Of a stretch of DNA of 64,000 nucleotides, positions 22,643-34,799 are shown piece after piece. The notes beneath the pieces are model-generated. The model did no database searches and was not told where the DNA came from. It worked only from the letters and a program-made list of their open reading frames with translations. How positions within the stretch are numbered: the stretch's first letter is position 1; every line of letters starts with the position of its first letter. The position numbers and the translations under genes were made by a program. The stretch is from Oidiodendron maius Zn (lineage: Eukaryota > Ascomycota > Leotiomycetes > Myxotrichaceae), in the NCBI GenBank assembly GCA_000827325.1, contig KN832871.1:1798001-1862000 (forward strand), read 5' to 3'.

Positions 22643-22956
22643 GACATATATCTCGTTACCTAGTTGTCGTGGAAGTGTCATTCAACTTTTTTCTGCTGCT
22701 GGAGATTCTCTCGGGTGGTTGGACCGAGATTGGCGAGCATGTCTCAGGCGTAAAGTAAGGCAGAAATATACCATTGCCAGGGTTCGCGTTTCCACGCGGT
22801 AGCGTCGCGTTTGGACGTGTTCCTCGTATATTGTCAGAGAGCTTCCTCTCACGTACCCGATACAACAACTCTCTACTACAGCAGTCTTGGATTGACTCTC
22901 TTGGCTCTCTTGACCTCGAAGAATGCTGTAAGAAATTCTAGCTTCTGTCCTCCAAT
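22643..22956. promoter_or_regulatory. Divergent PPR/POL1 promoter gap
   Basis: 314 bases separate the two start codons. The gap holds three CGCG cores (separate entry). No gene seen. Confidence 0.5.
22783..22812. promoter_or_regulatory. Cluster of three CGCG elements upstream of POL1 (possible MBF sites)
   Basis: CGCG occurs at 22785-22788, 22795-22798 and 22806-22809, spaced about 10-11 bases, 145-175 bases before the POL1 ATG. The first is TTCGCGTTT (AAACGCGAA on the other strand) and the third GTCGCGTTT. Both contain ACGCGA on the minus strand, one base from the MluI-box core ACGCGT. DNA polymerase alpha is an S-phase gene controlled by MBF in yeasts. Binding here is inference. Confidence 0.5.
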
Positions 22957-25900
22957 ATGTCTAAAGCTTCAAATGCTCGATCAAAGTTTGCGGAACTCCG
23001 CGCTTTGAGAGAATCGGGTAAGAAGCGTCTCGACAGCTACCAAGTCCACCAGGAGGAGGATTTATATGAGGAAGTCGACGAAGATGGGTATAAAAAAGTT
23101 GTTCGTGAGCGCCTGAACCAAGACGACTTTGTTATAGATGACAATGGCGAAGGATATGCCGATGATGGTCGTGAGGAGTGGGATCGCAGGCCTGATTATG
23201 ACACGGAGAGCGAGGAGGACTTGCCTGTCAAGGGAAAGTCGGGAAAGGCTGGTAAGTAAAATATCTGCTGGACCTTAAATTCTCTTTGACTAACCTCACT
23301 CAGCCAAAAGGAAACGCGACGAAGAGAAAGCAAAGCAGGAGTCTATGGATAAGGGTATCAGCAACTACTTCACGAAAGGGCCGGTCATTGCACTGCCAAA
23401 GACCAAGGTAGGATAACAGACAGGCAGATAAACTTTCAAGACTAAGATGTTTAATAGGCTGTCAAAACTAAAGCAGACGACGACTTCTTGGCTGATTTGC
23501 TGGGCGAAGTGGACACCAATGTTCCTCGCTCTTCCCTCCCCCTGGCCAGGCCAAGCAGACAAGAGAGACGAAGACCTCGGGCACTATCTCCTTCAGTTGA
23601 CGAACACAACCGCCACGCGTCGAAGAAAACAAAGCTATTGAATGGCAAAGCGCCGGCAACACCTCCCGCGGACCAAGACCTTGTCAATGTTGATTTTATG
23701 AATGACATGGACGACAACGACATGCTCGTGGACGATCCACAGCCTTCATCCCCAGTCGCTAAGGCCGTGGAAAGAAAAATCAATGTTAATATTAAGGTTG
23801 AAGAGGAGGAGGACGACATGATGGAAGTAGCCCAAGCGGACGGCATCGTGACGAAAAGCGTCAATATGTCAGGTACTAGGCCTGTATCCAAGATAAAAGC
23901 CGAGGCATATCCGTCACCTGAGAGCTCATCTCCTACCAGAGCCCCTCCCGAACATGTTGATTCATCTGCTTGGACTGATGTTACAGACAAGTTGAATGTC
24001 ATGAACAGCAGCCAATCATCGGAAACAATGTCTTTTGGAAAGCTGGACCATAACGATGCGATTGAAGAAGACGGCAGTCTCCGGATGTTCTGGACGGACT
24101 ACACTGAAGTCAATGGTAGTCTATGCCTCTTTGGCAAAGTTCAGGACAAAAAGAGCGGATCTTTTGTTAGTTGCTTCGTTAAGGTTGATAACATTCTGAG
24201 AAAGCTATTTTTTCTACCCCGGCAGTACAGAAAACTGCATGGAAGTGATGGTACTGATGAAGTTGAAATGAAAGATGTCTATGAAGAAGTCGACGCCATT
24301 ATGGGGAAGATGAGAGTTGGCATGCACAAGATTAAGCCTTGTACGAGGAAGTATGCTTTTGAGCTCCCAGACATACCTAAAGAAGGAGAATACCTCAAGC
24401 TTCTCTACCCTTATTCAAGTGAGTATCACTCATTATTCGCCAAATCTTGCTGACCAGATAGAACCTCAACTCGCTTCCGATAATCTAACTGGCCAGACAT
24501 TTTCTCATGTCTTTGGCTCGAACACGCCGCTGTTCGAACAGTTCGTACTGTGGAAAAATTTGATGGGCCCTTGTTGGCTGCAAATCCAAGATGCCGATTT
24601 TGGCGCTGTTAAAAATGCGTCCCATTGCAAATTAGAGGTTCAAGTTTCGAATCCTAATCTCATCATACCCATGAGCGAGTCGGATAACCTAGAAGATCCG
24701 CCCCTGACTATGATGAGCATCGCAATGCGTACGGTTCTTAATATCAAAGATAACAAACAGGAAATTCTTGCGATTAGTGCACGCATCTACCCCAACCTAT
24801 CGCTCTCTGATACGACACCTCCAGAAAAGCTGGCCTGTCAAACCTTTACTGTTATGCGGCCAACTGGCTCGAACTTCCCAATTGGCTTTGACGGGCTCAT
24901 AAAATCAAGAGCTAGAGGGCTTGTGAAGTTGGTAAAGCAAGAACAGGAGTTACTGAGCTTTTTCTTGGCAAAGCTCGGTTCTATTGACCCAGATGTCCTT
25001 GTTGGGCACCAACTTGAAGGTGTCGACTTCAGTATCCTATTAAATCGGTTACAAGCCAAAAGGACGCCTCAGTGGTCACGAATAGGTCGGATGAGACGTT
25101 CTGAATGGCCAACCTCAATGGGTAAGATAGGCGGCAACTTCTTTGCTGAACGCTCGCTGCTCTCGGGACGATTGTTGTGCGACTTGGGTAACGATGCCGG
25201 TAAATCAACAATGACGAAATGTACTTCGTGGAGTCTCACAGAAATGTGTAACCTTTACCTGCCCGGCACAGTACGTCGTGAAGTTGATAATGACCAAGCA
25301 CTGAAGACTTGGGCCACAACCAAGGACGGACTGATGGACTATGTCAGTCATTGCGAGGCTGACACCTTCTTCATCGCCGCTCTGGCTCTCAAAGTCCAGA
25401 TGCTGCCATTAACTAAGGTATTGACGAACCTTGCGGGTAATTCTTGGGCAAGGACTTTGACTGGCACTCGAGCTGAACGAAACGAATACATTCTTCTCCA
25501 CGAATTCCACAGGAACAAGTATATCTGTCCCGACAAAGCTGTCTTTAGAGGCAAACAGACCGTAGAGGAAGAGAATCTGGGCGAAGAAAATGGTGATGTC
25601 AAGAAGAAAGACAAATACAAGGGTGGTTTGGTTTTCGAGCCAGAAAAAGGACTGTGGGACAAGTTTGTTCTAGTCATGGATTTCAATTCCCTATACCCAA
25701 GTATCATACAGGAGTTTAATATCTGCTTCACAACTGTAGACCGCACTAAATTGGTAAGGTGTTGAGAGATTATCTCACTGAGCAATGCTGACGTCTATGA
25801 TAGTCGGATGATGAAGATAGGGTGCCAGAAATTCCTGCTGAGCAGGAACTTGGGATTCTGCCGAGACTTATTGCAACTCTCGTTAGCCGCCGCCGACAGG

Positions 25901-27549
25901 TTAAGAGCCTGATGAAAGATAAATCAGCTACCACAGAGCAGTTGACAACATGGGATATCAAACAACTCGCTCTCAAGCTTACGGCCAACTCTATGTATGG
26001 CTGTTTGGGATACACCAAGTCTAGGTTTTATGCGCGGCCTTTGGCAGTGCTCACGACATATAAAGGACGTGAGATTCTTCGGAGCACAAAAGATCTGGCA
26101 GAAAGCAAGTCCCTCCAAGTCATCTATGGTGACACCGACTCCGTCATGATAAATGCCAATGTGGATAATGTTGAGGATGCTCTAAAAGTAGGCAATGAAT
26201 TCAAAAGGGCGGTCAATGATCGATATAAACTCTTGGAAATCGACATCGACAATATTTTCAGGCGCATCTTGCTCCAGGCTAAGAAGAAATATGCGGCTAT
26301 CAATCTTGTCCAAGTAGAGGGCAAATACGTGGACAAAATGGAAGTCAAAGGTCTCGATTTGAAACGCAGGGAATACTGCAACCTTTCCAAAGAAGTGTCT
26401 TCCCAGCTTCTGAATGAAATTCTTTCTGGCGATGAGTCGGAGATTGTCATCGCTCGTATTCACGAGTACCTTGAACAGATTGCGCAGAAGATGCGCGAGG
26501 GAAGCGTTCCTACTCGCAACTATACGATTTATACCAAGCTTGGGAAGGCACCGAAAGACTACCCTAATGCGGACACCATGCCGCAGGTCCAAGTAGCCCT
26601 ACGGGAGCTGGCTCGGGGGAAGAATGTGCGCAAGGACGATGTCATTGCCTACATTGTTACGGGAGATGGGAAAACATCGGAACCACCGGCAAAGCGGTCC
26701 TTTACACCCCAAGATGTCGCAAAACCCGACTCTGGACTCATCCCAGATGTGGAATGGTATCTGTACAAACAGATCTTTCCTCCGGTGGAACGTCTATGTG
26801 CAAATATCTCTGGCACGGACACCGTTCGTTTGGCAGAGTGCCTTGGTCTCGATATTCGCAAATACAGCATCAATAATAGTACTTCAAATGGCGGTGCAAG
26901 TACTGAAATTCATCCTCTTGAAAGCCAAATTGATGACGAGATCCGCTTCAAAGATGCTGTCCGCTTAAATCTTCGCTGTCGATCATGCAAAGCCCTTTTC
27001 GGCTTTGATGGCCTTATTGGCAGTGCTGAGATTTGTTCTGCAGCTGGTATCACCTGTCGCTGCGGCGTAACACTGTCCAATTTCTCTGTTATGATGCAAC
27101 TTGAGCATCAAATCCGTCAGCAGACTTGCAAGTACTATGAAGGATGGCTAGTCTGTGATGATCAGGCTTGTGGTAATCGCACAAGACAGATGAGCGTTTA
27201 CGGCCATCGATGCTTAGGACCAAAAGGCCTTGCTCATGGATGTCTTGGAAAGATGCGGTACGAGTATACAGAGAAGATGATCTACAATCAACTGTTATAC
27301 TTTACGACACTGTTTGATGTTGACAAGGCAAAGAAGGTGTCAAAAGGAGCAGACAAAGGTAAGAGTTATCACATGTACAAATAAACGGCAGTGACTAACT
27401 GGATCATAGATCGTGTTTTGGCACTTGCTGAGCATAATCGTGTGAGATTTGGCATCCTTAAAGGTGTGGTGGAAAAGTACCTAGACAAGTGTGGAAGACA
27501 ATGGGTTGCAATGGATAGTCTATTTGGGAAATTAGGGTTCACCGCCTGA
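22957..27549 (+). CDS. POL1: DNA polymerase alpha catalytic subunit
   Basis: Catalytic subunit of polymerase alpha-primase, which extends RNA primers at replication origins and lagging strands. Model: exons 22957-23251, 23304-23407, 23458-24418, 24462-25753, 25804-27358 and 27410-27549, 1448 residues, the usual length. An acidic N-terminal region is followed by the inactive exonuclease-like part. B-family polymerase motifs: DFNSLYPSII (~859), KLTANSMYGCLGYTKS (~941) and YGDTDSVM (~991). Two C-terminal cysteine clusters bind metal: CRSCKALF...CRCG, and CDDQACGN...HRCLGPKGLAHGC. The third intron is only 43 bases. The gene is divergent from the PPR gene and followed by RBG1 on the same strand. 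Confidence 0.96.
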
Positions 27550-27787
27550 TTGTGTAAATATTCTTATTCATGCTGGTGCTAGGTCTTCATGTCTTGGAGT
27601 TCAGGAGTCTTCTCATGAATACTACGCGCGTTATGGGTAGAAATGAACTAGTGAAATATAATTTGCCGGGATTCACCGCCTTCACTCTATATCTCATATC
27701 GAGCCCTAGAGAAAGAATATGGTCCCTGATCTTGTGTGAGGGGAAGTCAACCAATTCTAGTGCGTCTTATCATAAAACACGGCTAAA

Positions 27788-29178
27788 ATGGTGAATATCA
27801 CGGAGAAGATCAAGGAGTAAGCAGTCCGAGAACCTGCAAGGCTTGAGCGCTAATTTGACTCAGGATCGAGGAGGAGATGCGTAAGACCCAAAGTGAGCAC
27901 ACTTCCTCCCCAAAGCTGCCTTCTTGATTATCTCCTCGATTTTGATATACTCACTGTGAGATAGAAAACAAGGCAACTGGTAGGCAATCACCACTACAAT
28001 AAGACCACGTGACCACTCCTGACCCTCTTCAGAATATCATTTGGGTCTGTTGAAAGGGTAAGCTCCAGGCTGCCAGCTAAACATAGGGACAAGCTGACAA
28101 AACATGTAGAAAACTTGCTCGTTATAGAGCACAGCTCCTTGAACCCGGCCCCGGTGCTGCTGGTGGTGGTGGAGGAACCGGTTTCGACGTCAGCAAAAGT
28201 GGTGATGCACGAATAGCTCTCGTAGGATTTCCGTCTGTCGGAAAATCCACTTTCCTTTCCAAAATAACCAAGACGAAATCAGAGGTTGCAGCCTACTCGT
28301 TCACCACGCTAACAGCAATTCCTGGCGTCCTCGAGTACGGCGGTGCGGAAATACAAATTCTAGATCTACCGGGTATCATCGAGGGAGCTGCCGAAGGAAA
28401 AGGAAGAGGACGACAAGTCATCTCAGCAGCTAAGACAAGCGATTTGATCTTGATGATCTTAGATGCTACGAAGAAGGCCGAGCAGAGAGCTCTATTAGAA
28501 GCAGAGCTGGAAGCTGTTGGGATTAGACTTAATAGAGAACCTCCGTGAGTATCTATGGTTGTGCTTGAGGTGTAGAACCTAACGATAGAAAGGAATATTT
28601 ATCTGAAGCCAAAGACTGCGGGGGGGATGAAGATAACCTTTCAGTCACCGCCCAAAAATATCGATCAAAAAATGGTCTATAACATTCTCCGGGACTATAA
28701 AATTTTAAACTGCGAAGTTCTCGTACGCGACGAGAATGTCACTGTCGACGATTTCATTGACGTTATCATGAAGGATCATCGAAAGTATATCAAATGCCTC
28801 TATGTTTACAACAAAATTGATAGCGTATCTTTGGACTTTCTCGATAAGCTTGCGCGTGAGCCGCAAACCGTTGTTATGAGCTGCGAGCTTGATCTGGGAA
28901 TTGAGGATGTTGTGGACCGATGTTGGGAGGAACTAAAACTGATTAGAGTTTATACCAAGCGAAAAGGAGTGGATCCCGACTTCTCCGAAGCTTTGATTGT
29001 CAGGAGTAAAAGCACCATCGAGGATGTTTGCGACCATATCCACAGATCGATGAAGGATACCTTCAAGTACGCCTTGGTCTGGGGGGCCAGCGCAAGGCAT
29101 GTTCCACAACGAGTTGGTTTGGGTCATGTGGTTTCAGATGAAGATGTGGTCAGTATTGTCAGCAATTTCAAGGCATAA
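27788..29178 (+). CDS. RBG1: Developmentally regulated GTP-binding protein (DRG1/Rbg1)
   Basis: Translation-associated GTPase of the Obg-HflX superfamily, usually paired with Tma46/DFRP. Model: exons 27788-27816, 27864-27892, 27965-27979, 28033-28057, 28110-28544 and 28593-29178, 372 residues. Four of the six exons are 15-29 bases, yet they join to the family start ([40 protein letters not shown]). G1 GFPSVGKST is at ~71-79, then [19 protein letters not shown] (G3) and YNKID (G4). A C-terminal TGS domain ([19 protein letters not shown]) ends with [12 protein letters not shown]. The micro-exon model follows strong splice signals and the family alignment, so I regard it as reliable. Confidence 0.93.
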
Positions 29179-29680
29179 AGGATGTCAACTGGGAGCTGCA
29201 GTTCATCAGTCTATCAAAATGGCCTTTACAGGATAAGATGTACATATTGCACATCCGCCATGATCTCTGGCCACATAGGGAGCAATCAGGGCTACAGTCG
29301 ATATATGTGATGTCCACTTTTACCAGGAAAATTGTATGGATTAATAGGCCTTTCATTATGCGATTCCCTAGACATCAAGTACAAGACAAGAGGACAAGAA
29401 CTCTAGAAAAGAAGCCTCATCAACATACCCAAGCCCAATTTTGAGAGTCATACAAAAGACCAATCTCGAAACTCCAGGAACCCATGTCATAATCTCCAAG
29501 CCATCGTCCTAACCAATGTCCCTTAGGTCGCTGTATGTAACAGTATGCGATGCTTGTGCTCATAACGAAATTAATGTGAATCGGAAAAAGGAAGTGCCTC
29601 TAAAATGATTGTGTCGTCCAGCGAATATGGACATCCTCTGACTCTGTCATCCCCATTTGCTGTAAGTCTCCTTACTTTCC
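29179..29680. other. Convergent gap between RBG1 and Spo12-like gene
   Basis: Two 3' regions face each other. No supported gene and no notable motif. Confidence 0.4.
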
Positions 29681-30128
29681 TTAAAGGCTGCTTCCTTCAG
29701 AAGCAGCAGGCTTCTCTCCAAACATGCTTCCGTTTCCAGTGCCGAGATTCTTGGCTGAAGTCTTCGCAAAGAGGGATCTGGGCTTTGCTCTACTCACCAA
29801 TTAGCATCTTATAGCCGTAAATTGACGGGTACAAATGAGGTGTTACTCACTTCCCAACCTGCTTGCTGCGATAAGCACTCAGCTTGGCGGTGCAAGGGCT
29901 CATGATGTTGTCCGATGGAGATATGTAGGTTTGGGTTCCTCTGTGGGCATCATAATCAGTTAAATATTCATTGAAATGAGTATAATCTACAACTTACTTG
30001 CCCTCCTCAAGTTTAGACTGCAACACTTGGCGGTGATATTCCATGCTCTTGACATCTGGCTTCACGTCGGCGGATTGTTGGGCAGCAGGTGCATTGACGT
30101 CCCGATCAGCGAGAACGTTTGAAGACAT
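29681..30128 (-). CDS. Spo12-like small protein
   Basis: Spo12 family proteins act in mitotic exit and meiosis (FEAR network in yeast). Model: exons 29998-30128, 29851-29940 and 29681-29789, 109 residues. The conserved core is SPSDNIMSPCTAKLSAYRSK, with the NxMSPCxxKL signature whose serine is the known phosphorylation site. The N-terminus is acidic and Ala/Gln-rich; the C-terminus is basic then Ser/Ala-rich (AKPRSLFAKTSAKNLG). Introns (57 and 61 bases) use GTAAGT and GTGAGT and both split a lysine codon as AA|A. The product is too small to see as one open frame, so the splice model matters. Confidence 0.85.
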
Positions 30129-30470
30129 GCTGAGCTGATTGCAATATCGTCTTAACTTATGGATTGTATGCCTAAAAGTCTTTGAAAAGGGATCTGGTGT
30201 TTGTACAAGAGTTGTTTCTTATGAAGGTTTGGTTGGTAGTCCACAGTGATACAGACGTCGTAGTAAATAAAATAAACGAATTTCGGTGGTTACCGCCCGT
30301 TGCGGGGCAACGACGTGAAACCGAGCCCAACCACCAAGACGCTCAACTTACAAGTCTAAGCTTTATTTTGCCGATATCGAAAAGGAAGCGTCAACTTATT
30401 TGATTCCTGTTAAATACATTTATTTAAGATAAGGTTTCCTACACGTGACAGATCACGAACCCTTTCCAAA
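30129..30470. other. Gap between acyl-CoA dehydrogenase and Spo12-like gene
   Basis: Both neighbours are minus strand. It holds the Spo12-like promoter and the 3' end of the dehydrogenase gene; nothing else seen. Confidence 0.35.
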
Positions 30471-32053
30471 TTACAAGCGCGCCTGGATTTTGACAGCCGG
30501 TTGACCCCTTACCACCCCGTACTTAGCAAATAGCTCTTCTGTAGTTTTTTGTTGCTTGAGGATGAGGGCCGTGACGTTTGCACCTCTCTTGTTCTCATTG
30601 CGTCCCATCTGCTGCAAGTGGACTTCATCAGGTCCATCGGCCAGTCTGAGAGTTCTAATCTGCGCCCACATATTGGCGAGAGGAGTATCTTGACAGACAC
30701 CGGCAGCACCGAAAGATTGTACAGCTCGATCAATGACAGTAAGGGCCATTTGTGGCACGAGTACCTTAGCCTGAGCGATTTCTTTCAGTGCCCCCTTAGC
30801 ACCAAGGTCGTCGATTTTGATCGCAGCATTCAGGACGATCAGGCGGGCCGCGTCGATTTCAATTCGTGATTTAGCAACCCACTCGAGTATGACTCCGTGC
30901 TCCTTCAGCTGTTTGCCGAATGGGGTCTTTTTCGGATCGTTAATACGCATGAGCATCCACTCGAGAGCTTTTTCTGCCTAGATCATATCAGTCTTGCGTG
31001 GAGAAACGCAAATATGGATGACTTACCGCGCCAATGGTTCGCATAGCATGATGAATACGACCGGGCCCAAGACGTCCCTGAATGATCTCAAATCCGCGGC
31101 CAGGGCCAAGCACTATATTTTCTACTGGAACACGAACATCTTTGAACGTGATGTGCCCGTGTCCATGGGGGGCATCGTCATAGCCGTACACGGACAACAT
31201 TCGCTGAATAGTAATGCCTGGTGTGTTTGACGGTACCAAAACAACGGATTGTTGTCTGTATATATCCTTATTTCCCGGATCACTCTTGGCCATGACAATA
31301 TAGACCTTGCATCTTGGGTCACCAGCACCGCTAGACCACCATTTCTATTTCCGTCAGCCCAGATATCACTGCATTGGGAACTTTGCTCACCGAGCCATTT
31401 AAAACCCAGTAGTTACCCTCCCTCTTCATGCTCATCTCAATATTGCTCGCGTCCGAAGATGCAATATCCGGTTCGGTCATCAAGAAAGCTGATCGGATCT
31501 CCCCATCCATCAGCGGCTTCAACCACTGCCTCTTCTGTTCCTCCGTTCCGTATTTAGCAAATACTTCCATATTTCCGGTATCTGGCGCAGCGCAGTTAAC
31601 AGCCTCTGAGGCTGTTCGAGACTTTCCGAGGTATTCTGCCATCAAGCCGTATTCGAGGTTTGTGAAGCCTGGCGACTCCTTGTAGTGGCCCTTTGGGAGG
31701 AACATGTTCCATAACCCAAGCTGCTTCGCCTCCTTCTTAAGGTCGTCAATAATTTGAGGATAGTGATCCCATCGATTCTCACTCCCAATTTGTGCCTCAT
31801 ACACAGGATCCGCTCTATGTATAGTTAGCTGTAGCTGCCGAATAAGACCGCTGTGCCCTCAAAAGAGTTTAAGCAGACTCTTCGATAATAGAAGCTTACG
31901 GGATGCATCGCTCCTCCACAAACTTCTTGACTACATCAAGAGTCTTCTTTGCATGATCGCTGACTCTGCTGACAGCCTAGTTGTTCAGTAAGCAATTTGA
32001 ACTATGCCCATGGTAGTGGGATGCCGTACAATGAGGGGAATTTGAGCTGACAT
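30471..32053 (-). CDS. Acyl-CoA dehydrogenase, ACAD10/11-like, with peroxisomal C-terminal signal
   Basis: FAD-dependent acyl-CoA dehydrogenase. Model: exons 32030-32053, 31900-31976, 31391-31814, 31027-31344 and 30471-30977, 449 residues. The first exon is 24 bases (MSAQIPLI). Family motifs: [59 protein letters not shown], then [19 protein letters not shown] and the flavin-binding C-terminal helices ([18 protein letters not shown] is close to the seen [18 protein letters not shown]). The protein ends in ARL, a permitted type 1 peroxisomal signal, so beta-oxidation of unusual fatty acids in peroxisomes is likely. The 46-53 base introns are all GT-AG. Confidence 0.9.
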
Positions 32054-32687
32054 AGCTGTAGACGTGTAGATGTGCACAATTTTCTCGAGTCTTGGAGGTA
32101 AGGTGCAGCTTCTCAAAAGTGAGGAATGAGGTCAAGTTTTAGAATTCGAGCTGCTAGAGAGGGGAAGGAACAAAACATTATAAACTTGTAGAGGCTGTCG
32201 GCTATGGCCCCAGCTTCTCCGCAAGCTACGGTACGGAGTCGCCGATTTCCTGTCTCCAGGCCGAGGTACACGGTCCATCACCCAAAAGTGACAGAAACAA
32301 CACCAGCTTCCATAAAGCAGTTATCACTTGCGGAATTCTATCTTACTTCACTGTATGCATATAGATTCGGCTTCACAATTATCATCTTGCTCCTCCTCAA
32401 AGGGCAATGGTTTACTAGGGTGCACGGTGGGGGAGGAAAAAGCTTAGTAATCATTGAGAGGTAAGTTCGTTTAGTTCAGTATATGACTACTGCCTCATAA
32501 ATGCCATTCCCATCACTGAATAGCCATAAAGTCTCATGGCCAACATATCGCACAATGTGTCTATCCTTTCCAAGAACTCCCTGAATTATACACCGCCACC
32601 CTGACCACCCATTTATGAAAGTGGCACCGCCTCCATGCACTGAAAAGAGACCCGCCAGCTCAAAATCTCTCAATCCAATACTTATGC
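32054..32687. other. Gap between acyl-CoA dehydrogenase and LSG1
   Basis: The acyl-CoA dehydrogenase promoter and the 3' end of LSG1. Short frames on both strands (32204-32464, 32476-32673) have no support. Confidence 0.35.
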
Positions 32688-34799
32688 TCAGTCCACAAAG
32701 TAATTCGCTCTCCTCTTCCCATTGCCTTTCTTTCCATGCTTGAAATGCTTCTTGCTTGTCAATAACTTGACATCGTTCGGATCAATATCCTTCTCTAAGG
32801 CGGCCATCGTCTTTTGCTTTCGGCCAGACAATTGCTTTCCACTTGCAGTTCCTTGCTCAGAGTATTTGTGGTTGAAGGGCATTCGCAAGTGGGCTGAATT
32901 ACCTTGACCTTGGGCAAAGAAGGCCCCGTCGAGCTGCTTCGACTTTGGACCTTCTTGTAACGATATCATATCCGAATTAGCTACGGAGTGCTGATCACTT
33001 ATTGAAGATTCCATGGCTGCCAGTGCCAATCGCCGCTTTTCTGGAAGGTGGCCTTCATCATAGAGCTCTCGATTGAACTCGAGGGGATCGATATCGACAG
33101 GAGGTGGTTGACAAAAAAGTAATTTGCCATTAACGTAGTCCTTCAGAATGTACCTAGCTGCTCGAGACTCATCGGGCTGTCCTTGACCGGTTCTTGTGAA
33201 TCCTCTCGCTTTAGCATAAGCTGTTAACATTTCGTCGGCTGTTGGTACACCAGTACCCCCCTCTTCGAGAGGTCTGGTGATGATTTTCATTCCATAAAGA
33301 GCTTCTAAGAATGCCCGTGGAATTCGCCTTGCTACAAGCCCTGCGGGTCCAGTGAATTCCCGAAGTTGATCTATTGGTAGTATACCGTTGCAGACGAGTT
33401 CTGCCTTTGTGGTAGCGAAATTTGGAAATACGAGACCGGGACAATCGCATAACAAGACCTTGTCGCTCAGGTGGATGGTTTGGAAATGTTTCGTCTTTCC
33501 CGGTGTTGACGAGACTGAAACCTTCTTTGCGCCGATTAAGGCATTGATTGTTGATGATTTTCCAACATTTGGATATCCAACCAGGCCGATTTGGGTCTTT
33601 CTAGGGTTGTCTGGCGTCGAGTCTAGATCAGTTAGATACGGTTTAACAGGAAAAGAGGGGGCATAGTACCATGATATTCTGGAGCATGGTCTAAGAATAG
33701 AGCCTCGAGCTCGTCGACACTTAAGATCCTCGTGCTTTCATCCTCGGAGTCAGTCTCAACGTCGGCTTCCTCTTCCTCAGAACTATCTTCTTCTTCCTCA
33801 TCCTCGCATTCTTCGTCATCGACCAGGTCCATATCCTTCGTCTTCGAGGCAAGGTTTACAGTTAAAGCCTTGGGTCTCCCTGAAATATCTTCCTCATCTA
33901 AATCTCGTATCTCGTTCCATTCCTTGGCCAAGTGCGCCGAAAAGAATTTGTATGCAATGCCAGCCTCTGCAAAATAGTCTGCCCATGATTGTCGTTGTTC
34001 CTTAGTTAACATATCTGCTTTATTAACGAGAAGAAGGTTATTCTTCCTCTCGTCAACGTCCTTAATATAGTTCTCTAAGTCCTCAGATCGGAATAGGAGT
34101 GGATTCCTCGCATCGACAATTTGTACCACTAAATCTGATCTCTCAATAACTCTCCAAAGCTGTCTCCAGACTTCTAGGTTTCGCTCGAAAGGAGTCATAA
34201 GCAGGTCATTGCTCTCCTGTAGTTCAGCTAGGCCCCGTCTCCATTCTAGAAGACTGTCTCTTTCCATACGATCAAGCTCCTCTGGAGTTGTTGTCGAATC
34301 CCATTTCGGTCTCCTTGGTACTGTAAGCCTATCTTTATGTGCCTTTTGCTTCCCAACTGCTGCTCTCTCCTCTGCTGCTGACAATAGGTATGGGTTCTTT
34401 TGGTCTGTGTGGATAATCTTGACGTTATTCATCTTCTCCGCCGTAAAATCTGTGCCGGCTAACTCTGCCGTTGATAAGAATTCATCAAGAGCCGCCTGTT
34501 CAGTGACTGATCGCATTTTAACCCAGCTGGCCTCCTTCCGCTCATTCGTAACATACTGAGTCTGGTCAGCCTGTATCTACGTGATCGGATCTCTGGAAGA
34601 ACTTACGGTTTCTCCAGTTGCATGATTTATTCTTTGTATTCCTGCCGTAGTGACCTTCTTACGATCTGCGCCCTTGCCCTTCCCAAATCGGTCATTCATC
34701 AAACTATTATTCATAAGTATGTAGGAGGTCGTGACGCCCGAAGAGATTCACCAACCTATTGCCCAGGCCGACAGCATTCTTCGACTTTGCGAGAACCAT
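32688..34799 (-). CDS. LSG1: Large subunit GTPase 1 (60S export adaptor release factor)
   Basis: Cytoplasmic circularly permuted GTPase that releases Nmd3 from the 60S subunit. Model: exons 34756-34799, 34607-34703, 33670-34561 and 32688-33622, about 655 residues. The permuted order is visible: G4 NKAD (~227) precedes G1 GYPNVGKSS (~360) and G3 DCPGL (~395). The conserved early part includes LMNDRFGKGK, SVTEQAALDEFL, LTVPRRPKW and FERNLEVWRQLWRVIERSD. An acidic insert (DDEECEDEEEEDSSEEEEA) lies near residue 300; the C-terminus is basic (KHFKHGKKGNGKRRANYFVD). The second intron is short: 36 bases to the first acceptor, or 45 if a downstream in-phase acceptor is used, removing three residues (ADQ); I used 45. 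Divergent from LTV1. Confidence 0.93.
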
